Shown here: one piece after another, positions 1-6,282 of the stretch | How positions within the stretch are numbered: position 1 is the first letter of the stretch | How the letters are laid out: the number at the start of each line of letters is the position of its first letter | Origin: Acidobacteriota bacterium | Lineage (GTDB): Bacteria; Acidobacteriota; Blastocatellia; Pyrinomonadales; Pyrinomonadaceae | Assembly (NCBI GenBank): GCA_019247865.1 | Contig: JAFBAJ010000156.1 | Location: 1 to 7,591, forward strand | Direction of reading: 5' to 3' | DNA length: 7,591 nt | Made by a program: the position numbers and the translations under genes | The notes under the pieces: generated by a model | Databases searched by the model: none | What the model was told of the DNA's origin: nothing | What the model saw: only the letters and a program-made list of their open reading frames with translations

Positions 1-157
1 GCGCATGCAGCTTTGCTCCTACGGGCACAACAAGTCCGGCAGTCAATCCGATTTTGATTCCTTGTCTCAAGGTGAGGAAGCGCGACGGCTGCGCACAGCA
101 TAGCACAGCCGCCCGACAAGCGACGATGGAAAGGAAAGGGAAGCAGCACAAATCAGA
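1..157. other. Unassigned region upstream of proline dehydrogenase
   Basis: No convincing gene is visible here. Two small hairpins can be drawn: CCTTG-tct-CAAGG at 60-72, and an imperfect GGCTGCGC/GCACAGCC stem at 87-110. A purine-rich stretch at 131-143 (AAGGAAAGGGAAG) is the only ribosome-binding-like sequence ahead of the ATG at 158, about 14 nt away, which is longer than usual. I see no good -35/-10 pair for the rightward gene. The string GCTCCTACGG at 15-24 matches the head of the palindromes at 1923 and 1958. A minus-strand frame is open from the left edge through this stretch but has no supported start. Confidence 0.4.
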
Positions 158-1078
158 ATGGTAACCAGAAGCGCACTCTTATATCTGGCGCGGCAGGAGG
201 GGCTCAAGGATTTTGCGACGCGCTTTCGCCCCTTCAAAAAGATGACGACGCGCTTTGTCGCGGGCGAGGACATCGAAGAGGCCGTGGCGCAGATTCGCGA
301 GCTTAATCAGAACGGCTGCACGGCCTCTTTCGACCATCTCAACGAAGGCGTCAACAGCGCCGCCGAGACCGAAGAGGAGGTGCGCGAGTACCTGCGCATC
401 CTCTCGCGCATCGACGAGACGGGCATCCGCTCGAACGTCTCCATCAAGCTCACACAGTTCGGTCTGGCGATTGACCCGGAGCTCGCGTACAGGAACGCGC
501 GCGCGGTGGTCGAGGATGCGGCGCGGCGCGGCAACTTCGTGCGCGTCGACATGGAGCAGTCCTCCGTCACGCAGGTGACGATAGACATCTTCAAGCGGCT
601 GCGCGCGGAGTTCGGCCTCAACGATGTCGGCATCGTGCTCCAATCCTACCTGCGTCGCACCTACGACGACGCGCAGGAGCTGCTCAGGATTCCCGCACGC
701 ATACGCATCTGCAAAGGCGCTTATAACGAGCCGCCGGAGGTCGCTTTCCCGGACAAGAAGGATGTGGACGAGAACTACGTGCGCGTGATGAAGCTGCTGC
801 TCTCTTCGGGAACGTATCACGGCATCGCCACGCACGACCCGAACATGATTAACGAGACCATTCGCTACGCGCGCGACAACGGCATCGGCAAGGACGCGTT
901 CGAGTTCCAGATGCTCTACGGCGTGCGGCGCGACCTGCAACTGCGGCTGGCGCGCGACGGCTACAAGATGCGCGTCTACGTGCCCTACGGCAAGCACTGG
1001 TATCCGTACTTCATGCGCAGACTGGCCGAGCGTCCGGCCAATATCTGGTTCGTGATGAAGAATATGTTTAAGGGATAG
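158..1078 (+). CDS. putB: Monofunctional proline dehydrogenase (PRODH, FAD-dependent)
   Basis: This enzyme oxidises L-proline to delta-1-pyrroline-5-carboxylate, the first step of proline catabolism, passing electrons through FAD to the quinone pool. It is normally a peripheral inner-membrane protein. The 306-residue product has the usual length of the short bacterial form and reads as a complete TIM-barrel PRODH. Visible family motifs are NVSIKLT (K97), RVDMEQ (D131), VLQSYLRRT (159-167), RICKGAY (R183), ATHDPN (224-229), FEFQMLYG (248-255), RVYVPYG (Y274) and YFMRRLAE (R287, R288). By alignment from memory with the Thermus and Deinococcus enzymes, these are the FAD- and proline-contacting positions. 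The ATG at 158 gives a normal N-terminus, although its ribosome-binding site is weak. No delta-1-pyrroline-5-carboxylate dehydrogenase gene lies in the window, so the second step must be encoded elsewhere. A hairpin repeat follows 10 nt after the stop. Confidence 0.95.
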   Translation: MVTRSALLYLARQEGLKDFATRFRPFKKMTTRFVAGEDIEEAVAQIRELNQNGCTASFDHLNEGVNSAAETEEEVREYLRILSRIDETGIRSNVSIKLTQFGLAIDPELAYRNARAVVEDAARRGNFVRVDMEQSSVTQVTIDIFKRLRAEFGLNDVGIVLQSYLRRTYDDAQELLRIPARIRICKGAYNEPPEVAFPDKKDVDENYVRVMKLLLSSGTYHGIATHDPNMINETIRYARDNGIGKDAFEFQMLYGVRRDLQLRLARDGYKMRVYVPYGKHWYPYFMRRLAERPANIWFVMKNMFKG

Positions 1079-1088
1079 TTATGAAATT

Positions 1089-1157
1089 GCCACAGAGACG
1101 CAGAGGCACAGAGATGAAAAGATTTTAAGAGCCGCTGTGCCTTTGCGTCTCTGTGGC
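1089..1157. repeat. 23-bp palindromic hairpin repeat (CACAGAG type)
   Basis: Positions 1089-1111 and 1135-1157 form an inverted repeat of 23 nt. It pairs at every position if one G-U is allowed (22 Watson-Crick pairs), around a 23-nt A-rich loop. The left arm carries internal repeats of CACAGAG/CAGAG. No T-run follows the stem on the plus strand, so it is not a typical intrinsic terminator, though it could protect the upstream mRNA 3' end. From memory, very similar CACAGAG-rich hairpins are scattered through intergenic DNA of many unrelated bacteria. The family assignment is recollection; the hairpin itself is directly visible. Confidence 0.85.
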
Positions 1158-1184
1158 TGAGCTTAACGAGACTGTTGATTCAAG

Positions 1185-1682
1185 ATGAATATCGAGTGGA
1201 TTGTCTGGACTGTCCTCGGCGTGATTCTCATCATCGCCGAAGTCTTCACGCCCGGATTCGTGCTGCTCTGGTTCGGCATCGGCGCGCTGGCGGCGGCGGT
1301 CGCGGGCATCATCGGCATCAGCATGCCGTTCCAGTTCCTGATCTTCCTCGCCGTCTCCATCGGCCTCACGGCCGCCTCGCGGACGCTCTTCGTCAACTAC
1401 TTCTCGCGCGAGAAATCGGGCACCGATCTCAAAAGCGGAGTTGACGCGCTGCCGGGCAAGATCGGCACGGTCGTCTCTTCCAGCCACGGCGCGCTCCACG
1501 AGGGCGCGGTCAAAGTCTTCGGCTCGACGTGGACGGCCTTTCCGTCCGAAGGCGAAGACCCGCTCGAAGCCGGAGACCGCGTCGAAGTCGAACGCGTCCA
1601 GGGAGCCTCCATCTACGTCCGCCGCGTCGGCCAGGGCGCAGACTGGCGCGGCAAAGCTCTGCCGGAGAGCAAAGACCCTTAA
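1185..1682 (+). CDS. Short NfeD-family membrane protein
   Basis: The 165-residue protein has three hydrophobic segments (about 5-23, 25-45 and 48-66) followed by a soluble C-terminal domain (about 86-147). The domain reads as the NfeD OB-fold: GKIGTVVSS, then GAVKVFGSTWTAFPSEG, then LEAGDRVEVERVQGASIYV. This is the short, protease-less form of NfeD. These proteins usually work with a stomatin/SPFH-type partner in membrane microdomains or membrane protein quality control. That role is family knowledge and is not shown here. No SPFH gene is next to it. The ATG at 1185 begins directly ahead of the first membrane segment, but no good Shine-Dalgarno sequence precedes it. The gene starts 106 nt after proline dehydrogenase, so read-through from that gene is possible. 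It converges on the CHAT gene. Confidence 0.88.
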   Translation: MNIEWIVWTVLGVILIIAEVFTPGFVLLWFGIGALAAAVAGIIGISMPFQFLIFLAVSIGLTAASRTLFVNYFSREKSGTDLKSGVDALPGKIGTVVSSSHGALHEGAVKVFGSTWTAFPSEGEDPLEAGDRVEVERVQGASIYVRRVGQGADWRGKALPESKDP

Positions 1683-1743
1683 ATTTCATACGAGATGAAC
1701 GTGCTCATCGCTCCGTCGGAGCGAGATGTTTAATGGCACTAAG

Positions 1744-1972
1744 TAGCTCGGCCGGAGCATGATATTTATAGCGCTGAGCAGCTCCGTAGGAGCGGGATAT
1801 TTATAGCCCTATATCAGGAAATTGGAAACGAGCTCCGTCAGGAGCGGAATGTCTCATCTGAAATTATATTCCGCTCCTGACGGAGCTCATCTTTATTTTT
1901 TCTCTTGAGCTATAAACAGCTCGCTCCTACGGAGCTGCTCAGCGCTATAAATATCATGCTCCTACGGAGCTA
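1744..1972. repeat. Large inverted repeat, 50-nt arms around a nested 21-bp stem
   Basis: Positions 1744-1793 and 1923-1972 are reverse complements at 47 of 50 positions. The three mismatches all lie in the centre of one palindromic head (GCTCGGCCGGAGC against GCTCCGTAGGAGC). Nested inside, 1830-1850 and 1868-1888 are perfect reverse complements over 21 nt. The stretches between the stems (1794-1829 and 1889-1922) share only a short TTTATAG core. Transcribed from either side, the region could fold into one long hairpin or several small ones. As DNA it could extrude a cruciform. Confidence 0.85.
1830..1906 (+). terminator. Candidate intrinsic terminator of the NfeD gene
   Basis: The perfect 21-bp stem (1830-1850 with 1868-1888) has a 17-nt loop. 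It is followed within a few bases by the T-rich run CTTTATTTTTTCTCTT (1891-1906). That is a plausible rho-independent terminator for rightward transcription, about 150 nt after the NfeD stop. In the leftward direction the sequence after the stem (GTTTCCAATTTCC) is less T-rich, so termination of the CHAT transcript here is less certain. Confidence 0.55.
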
Positions 1973-2032
1973 CCTGGTGCGATAAATGTCTGGCTCCTGA
2001 CGAGTTGCTTGCTGCTTACAACCATTACTTCT

Positions 2033-5000
2033 TTACCGCCACTCGCCCTGCAGCGTGAAGGCCGCCCAGTAGTAGGGCGATTGCCAGCGCTTCTGTCGCC
2101 ACATGCTGATCTGCGCCTGTCGGAGGGCGGCGGCGGGCGTGAGCCTCTCTTTCAACATGCCTTGATAGAAATTGCCCATCAGTTCGGCCGTGGCGGCGTC
2201 GCTCACGTTCCAGAGGCTGACGACGACGCGCGGGCTTCCGGCGTACATGAAGCCGCGCGTGAGGCCGACCAAGCCCTCGCCGCGCACCTCTTTGCCGAGG
2301 CCCGTGCGGCAGGCGCTGAGGACGACCAGGTCTGAGGCGAGACGGAGGTTGAAGATTTCGTGCGAGCGGAGGAAGCCGTCCTGCGGCGTGCCTTTGTCGT
2401 CGAACATCGAGAGCACGATGCCGGAAAGCTCCGGGTGGACGCTGTTCAGAAAACCGTGCGTCGCAAAATGTATGATGCGGTACTGCGAAAGCTCCTCGCT
2501 CGTCGCGGCCGTGCGGTTCGCCGAAAAATCGAGCGCCTGCTTGCCCTCCGCCTGTGGGACGAGCGAGAGAATCTCTTCGGCCTCGACACGCGTGCCCGGA
2601 AGTCTGGGGATGCGCCCACTGGCCTCTTCCACTCCGATGTCGCGCGCAGCAGCATTTGTGGTCGCGCTCCTGTTTTCATCCGGACCTGGAGCCGGACGTT
2701 TGGCTCTCATCTGGAGGCGCACGTCGTCGCTCTCAAACACCGGGTCTGCGAAGACCGCGACGGCGCGCGCGGCGGGCCTGCGTCCCATGACCTCGCGGCG
2801 CAGCACGTCGAGCGTCGAAGCCGAAGGCAACGTCACGATCTCGTGCTCGACGATCAAGGGAGTGTTCTTCAAAGGCAAAGCGCCGAAGGGAATGTATTGC
2901 AGCGCGCCGTCGGCGACGATGAGCAGGCGCTTCTTGCCGAGGTCTGCGGCGGCAGGCAGGAGCAGCATCCGGCTCAGATTGGCAGCCTCTTCGTCGATCT
3001 GTTCTTTGAGCTGTTCGGGATTGGTGCTGGTGACGATGGTCGCGGGGCCGCGCAGGGTTTTGCGCGTCGCTGTGATCAGCGTGTACAGACGCCGCGCGGA
3101 GGCTTCGATGTCGGCGCGCTTAGGCAGCACGTAGCTCTTGATGGAATCTTCGGTCACGGCCCACAGATAGCTCGCGTCTTCGCCGAGCGCATATTCGAGC
3201 AGCATCGTATTGCGATCCAGCAGCCTGGACTGAATCGCGCGCAGGTCGAGCGGGGCGGGCTGCGTCAGCGCCGCGTAGCGCGGGCTCTTCGCCCTGATCT
3301 CGGATTGAACTGCCTGATATTCAGTGGACAGCCGCTCCAGCTCTTTGGCAGCAGCCTCGGCCTGCTCGTCTGTGTGTGCGCCGAGCAGCAGCTTGGTCTG
3401 TGCTTCAGCCGCGGCGTTGAGCTGTTTCTGGAGGACGCTTTCGCGTTCCAGCAGGGCCGGCTCGACCCCTTGTCGGATGTCTGCGCCGGACTCGACCAGC
3501 ATCTCAAGCAGGATGCGCGCGCGCGCACGCTCGCTCGCCTGCAAGGCTTCGGCGTCGTGACCGGCGGTGGGCTCGCGCTTGTGCAGGCGCATCAGGATAT
3601 CTATGTAGAGCATGTAGAAATCCTGCACGGAGGCGAAGTAGGTGGCGCGCAACTGCTGGCTGTTGATCTTGGTGCGGATGGATTCGATGATTTGGATGCC
3701 TTCTTCAATGCGCGTGCGCGCGGCGTCGAGGTTGTTGCGGTCGCGTTCCAGCCGCGCGAGGTTGAAGAGCATCTTGGATTGGCTGCGCCGGTCGCTGACG
3801 GCGCGGCTCAACGTCAGGGCTTGCGTGAAGAGGTCTGCGGCCTTCACCGCTTCGCCCTGCTTGAGATAGACGAGGCCGATGTTATTGAGCGTGTAGCTCT
3901 CGCCCGTGCGGTCGCCGATGTTGCGACGAATCGGCAGCGATTGATTAAGATAGTCGAGCGCCTTCTGATACTCGCCCGTCGCAGTGTAAATCAGCCCGAT
4001 GTTGGAGTACGTCGTCGCTTCGCCGTAAGGATTGCCGACCGCTTTGAAAATCGGAATGGCCTGATTGTAATGATCGAGCGCCTTCTGCCTCTCGCCGAGC
4101 GAATCGTAGAGCAGGCCCAGATTGTTGAGCGTCTCGGCCTCGCCCGAACGGTCGCCGACCGCGCGGCGCAGGATCAGGCTCTCGTTATAATATTTTAAGG
4201 CGGACTCCTGATCGCCCAGGCTGTCGTAGGTATAGGCGATGTTGTTGACGGTCGTGGCTTCGCCCGCTCGATTGCCGGTCGCGCGCCAGAGCGGGAGCGA
4301 TTGCGTGAAATAGTCGAGCGCCCTCTGCGTTTCGCCCAGCCCCAGATAGAGCAGCCCGGTGTTGTTGAGCGTGTAAGCCTCGCCCGAATGGTCGCCCAGC
4401 GCGCGCCGGATCGGCAGCGCCTGATTGTAATAATCGAGCGCCTTCTGCTTGTCGCCGAGCACATCGTGCAGATGCCCCAGGTTGTTGAGCGTGATGGCCT
4501 CTTCGTAACGATTGCCGGTCGCGCGGTGCAGCGCCAGCGCCTGCGTGAAATATTCGAGCGCCTGCTGCGTGTTGCCGAGCGCCTGCGTCGCGACGGCCAC
4601 GTTGTTGAGCATCAGTGCTTCGCCCGCTTGATCCTTGAGACTGCGGCGGAGCGCGAGCGCGCGCGTGAAATAGTCGAGCGCCTTCTGTCTTTCACCAAAG
4701 CCGAAATAGATCTCGCCGATGCTGTTGATCGCGCTCGCCTCGCCCGGCTGCAACCCGCCGAGAGAATGAAAGAGAGGGATGGCCTCTTCAAACTTCTGGA
4801 TGGCGCTCTTCAAAGATTCCAGCGTCCCCTGTGCGCGCAGAGCTTCACCCTCCGAGAGAGCTTTTTCGGCGGCGGCGAGCGTGCGGTCGGTCTCGGTCGC
4901 AACCCTCAGCTCAGTGATCGTCGCGACGTAGCGACCGGGGGCGACCTCCGGTGCCAGCGAGCGCACTTCGAGCCTGTACTCGCCCGTCACGGACGCGATG

Positions 5001-5314
5001 AGCGAGACCGGCTCCGGCCCGTCCGTGCCGTTCGGGCTGTCGACTTCGAGGAGCTGTTTTCCATCGGGCGCGTAGAGCCGCACGACGACATCTATCCCGC
5101 GCTGCTCGACGACCGCGCGCAGGAACTGCCCGGCCGACAGCTTGATGAGATAGGTCTCAGCTTTGCCGCCCGCCAGCTCGCACTCGACGGGCTTGCCCTG
5201 TTCGAGCGGCGTCGCCGCGCCGCCTTGCTGCGTCTGAGCGAGCGACGCGCCGGAGAGCAGGATGATGACGAGCAGAGCGCTTGCGAACGCGCGGATATAG
5301 CCGGAAGGGAACAC
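2033..5314 (-). CDS. Exported TPR-CHAT protein (caspase-like protease domain)
   Basis: With a GTG start at 5314 the protein has 1093 residues. A signal peptide comes first: basic residue near 6, hydrophobic stretch about 9-22, likely cleavage after SLA at about 26. Residues about 35-140 look like a small beta-sandwich resembling the PPC domain. Eight TPRs of 40 residues span about 191-510, with a degenerate ninth after them. A helical, partly coiled-coil stretch follows (about 585-680). The CHAT domain fills the C-terminus, with HFATHG (catalytic His at 953), LSACRTGLG (catalytic Cys at 1002) and the typical SLWNVSD and SPYYWAAF motifs. CHAT domains are caspase-fold cysteine peptidases, often activated by partners bound to their TPRs. 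The export signal implies action in the periplasm or at the surface. The substrate is unknown. The gene converges on NfeD and lies downstream of a terminator, so it is probably transcribed alone. An in-frame GTG at 5368 was not chosen because it has no ribosome-binding site and would bury the signal peptide. Confidence 0.93.
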   Translation of the reverse strand: MFPSGYIRAFASALLVIILLSGASLAQTQQGGAATPLEQGKPVECELAGGKAETYLIKLSAGQFLRAVVEQRGIDVVVRLYAPDGKQLLEVDSPNGTDGPEPVSLIASVTGEYRLEVRSLAPEVAPGRYVATITELRVATETDRTLAAAEKALSEGEALRAQGTLESLKSAIQKFEEAIPLFHSLGGLQPGEASAINSIGEIYFGFGERQKALDYFTRALALRRSLKDQAGEALMLNNVAVATQALGNTQQALEYFTQALALHRATGNRYEEAITLNNLGHLHDVLGDKQKALDYYNQALPIRRALGDHSGEAYTLNNTGLLYLGLGETQRALDYFTQSLPLWRATGNRAGEATTVNNIAYTYDSLGDQESALKYYNESLILRRAVGDRSGEAETLNNLGLLYDSLGERQKALDHYNQAIPIFKAVGNPYGEATTYSNIGLIYTATGEYQKALDYLNQSLPIRRNIGDRTGESYTLNNIGLVYLKQGEAVKAADLFTQALTLSRAVSDRRSQSKMLFNLARLERDRNNLDAARTRIEEGIQIIESIRTKINSQQLRATYFASVQDFYMLYIDILMRLHKREPTAGHDAEALQASERARARILLEMLVESGADIRQGVEPALLERESVLQKQLNAAAEAQTKLLLGAHTDEQAEAAAKELERLSTEYQAVQSEIRAKSPRYAALTQPAPLDLRAIQSRLLDRNTMLLEYALGEDASYLWAVTEDSIKSYVLPKRADIEASARRLYTLITATRKTLRGPATIVTSTNPEQLKEQIDEEAANLSRMLLLPAAADLGKKRLLIVADGALQYIPFGALPLKNTPLIVEHEIVTLPSASTLDVLRREVMGRRPAARAVAVFADPVFESDDVRLQMRAKRPAPGPDENRSATTNAAARDIGVEEASGRIPRLPGTRVEAEEILSLVPQAEGKQALDFSANRTAATSEELSQYRIIHFATHGFLNSVHPELSGIVLSMFDDKGTPQDGFLRSHEIFNLRLASDLVVLSACRTGLGKEVRGEGLVGLTRGFMYAGSPRVVVSLWNVSDAATAELMGNFYQGMLKERLTPAAALRQAQISMWRQKRWQSPYYWAAFTLQGEWR
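3785..4744 (-). repeat. Eight tandem 120-bp TPR-coding repeats
   Basis: Inside the CHAT gene, eight consecutive 120-bp units each encode one 40-residue TPR. The protein pattern is roughly GEAxTLNNLGxxYxxLGExQKALDYYxQALPIRRAxGDxx. No insertion or deletion breaks the 120-bp register; on the plus strand, a variant of TCGAGCGCCTTCTG recurs every 120 nt at 3953, 4073, 4313, 4433 and nearby positions. DNA similarity between units is high, which suggests expansion by duplication or homogenisation by recombination. The repeat number may vary between strains. Confidence 0.9.
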
Positions 5315-5321
5315 GATTAAT

Positions 5322-5326
5322 TCTCC
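5322..5326 (-). promoter_or_regulatory. Ribosome-binding site that fixes the CHAT gene start
   Basis: On the minus strand GGAGA lies about 7-8 nt before the GTG at 5314. That is ideal spacing, and no comparable site precedes the longer in-frame GTG at 5368. The start at 5314 also places the signal peptide at the very N-terminus. Confidence 0.75.
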
Positions 5327-5337
5327 ATTGCTATGAC

Positions 5338-5343
5338 ATTTTA
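5338..5343 (-). promoter_or_regulatory. Possible -10 element for the CHAT gene
   Basis: The minus-strand hexamer TAAAAT matches the TATAAT consensus at five of six positions and would start transcription about 15-20 nt before the start codon. No good -35 hexamer lies at the right distance. A small palindrome (GATAG-gct-CTATC, 5377-5389) sits further upstream. The evidence is weak. Confidence 0.3.
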
Positions 5344-5408
5344 TGAATTTGAAAGGTGAAGGGAGCACACCCGGTTGATAGGCTCTATCTTAACCCATCG
5401 GCGCGGGG

Positions 5409-5448
5409 AAAAAGAAACGACGCGGCTGAATCGGGCTCGCCGCGTCGT
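5409..5448 (-). terminator. Intrinsic terminator of the 267-residue exported-protein gene
   Basis: On the minus strand a 10-bp GC-rich stem (ACGACGCGGC at 5417-5426 paired with GCCGCGTCGT at 5439-5448) with a 12-nt loop is followed directly by TTTCTTTTT. It begins about 30 nt after the stop codon of the upstream gene. This is a textbook rho-independent terminator, and it separates that gene's transcript from the CHAT gene further left. Confidence 0.85.
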
Positions 5449-5478
5449 CTCTCACTTGCATGCTGGAAAAACCTTTGC

Positions 5479-6282
5479 TTACGGCACGACGGCCATCGTA
5501 AAGCGGGCGCTCGGCACAGCCGTTTGCAGGTCATAGCTGTCCACGTTGAGGTCAGCCAGACGCTGGCCGCTGAGCTTGGTCACGATGCGGAAAGGCAGCA
5601 TCATGCAGCTCACCTTGCGATAGTCGCTGCGCTCCTCTTCGACCAGCACGCGGCTGTTGTAACGCGTCACCACGCGGTCGATGAGGAAGGTGTTCTTGTT
5701 GATCCAGTAACGGACGGTGTCTTCGGGATTGAACTTCACTTCGACCACGTAGTCGTTGCCTTCGTCACGCTGGCGAGCGCTCACCAACGAGCCGTCAACC
5801 GCGCGGTTCAAAGTGCTGAAGCCCATCAGGCCCCAGTGGCGCGAGGCCGCCGCTTCGCTGACGCGAAACTCGTTGCCCATGTACATGCCGCCACCCGAAG
5901 AGCCGGTGTAAACTAGGAAGGTCGGCCCAAGTGCGACCGCGCCGGGAGCCGTCGCGCTGACATCGAGCCGGCGGCGTCCCATCACATCCTGATAGTCGGT
6001 CAGGTTGAGCTTGACTTCGACGGCCGCCGCCGCGCCGCCCGTGCCGAGGCCCACTCCGGCGATCGGAGCGACGTTGACGAAGCCTGAAGCCTTCGCCGTG
6101 ACAAACTGCAAGCCTCTGTATTCATTGCCGCCGTGCGCCACGCGCGTGACGCTGAGCAGTTCGCGGCCCGTCAGGTCGTCGGCCTTGCCGGTGCGCGTCG
6201 TCGCAGGGATAGCCAGCGCCGTGACGACCGCGCAACAGGCGGCCAGAAAGATAAATTTTTTATTGAGTAATCGTCTGAACAT
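5479..6282 (-). CDS. Exported protein of unknown function
   Basis: The 267-residue product begins with a clear export signal: basic MFRRLLNKKF, then a hydrophobic stretch at about 10-25, with cleavage likely between about 25 and 35. Residues 70-90 and 118-135 are glycine- and alanine-rich. The C-terminal third (about 178-265) alternates beta-like strands, including RYWINKNTFLIDRVVTRY and a DYRKVSCMMLPFRI stretch. This wording resembles the LolA-like or outer-membrane-lipoprotein-sorting-like domains frequent in Acidobacteriota, where a final segment has the pattern DYR-x-V-x-G-x-x-LPF. I cannot prove this relationship by eye. The start is well supported by AGGAGG about 11 nt before the ATG (rc of 6294-6299). 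The gene has its own terminator and probably uses the strong promoter at 6711-6739. Confidence 0.8.
   Translation of the reverse strand: MFRRLLNKKFIFLAACCAVVTALAIPATTRTGKADDLTGRELLSVTRVAHGGNEYRGLQFVTAKASGFVNVAPIAGVGLGTGGAAAAVEVKLNLTDYQDVMGRRRLDVSATAPGAVALGPTFLVYTGSSGGGMYMGNEFRVSEAAASRHWGLMGFSTLNRAVDGSLVSARQRDEGNDYVVEVKFNPEDTVRYWINKNTFLIDRVVTRYNSRVLVEEERSDYRKVSCMMLPFRIVTKLSGQRLADLNVDSYDLQTAVPSARFTMAVVP

Larger units (their letters stand above)
1708..2005. repeat. Mirror-symmetric array of eight short palindromes
   Basis: This array fills the gap between two convergent genes. Four units point one way, with heads at 1710-1722, 1746-1758, 1781-1793 and 1832-1845. Four point the other way, with heads at 1873-1886, 1923-1935, 1958-1970 and a degenerate one at 1993-2005. 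Each head is a small palindrome such as GCTCC-GTA-GGAGC, followed in most units by an AT-rich tail resembling GATATTTATAGC. Head-to-head spacing is 36, 35, 51, then 41 across the centre, then 50, 35, 35, so the array is symmetric about position 1858-1859. A palindromic head plus a conserved tail recalls REP/BIME elements, but this family is not one I can name with certainty. Confidence 0.85.

Noticed and set aside
179..997. A 272-codon minus-strand open frame
   Set aside because: It is fully antisense to proline dehydrogenase, which has every family motif. The His/Arg/Val-rich product is typical of a shadow frame.
1708..2005. A CRISPR array
   Set aside because: Units alternate in orientation about a centre, spacers are short and share a conserved tail, and no cas gene is present.
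2360..4198. A 612-codon open frame on the plus strand
   Set aside because: It lies antisense to the CHAT gene, whose protein has clear domains and catalytic motifs. The frame stays open because of GC-rich codon bias and the 120-bp repeats.
4301..5320. A 339-codon plus-strand open frame
   Set aside because: It is antisense to the TPR and N-terminal part of the CHAT gene, is full of Arg/Leu/Ala and shows no family motif.
5312..5368. The longer CHAT start at GTG 5368
   Set aside because: No ribosome-binding site precedes it, and it would add 18 residues ahead of a clean signal peptide. The GTG at 5314 has GGAGA at proper spacing.
5479..6282. A gasdermin partner for the neighbouring CHAT protease
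   Set aside because: Bacterial gasdermins lack a classical signal peptide. This protein has one, and a terminator separates it from the CHAT gene.
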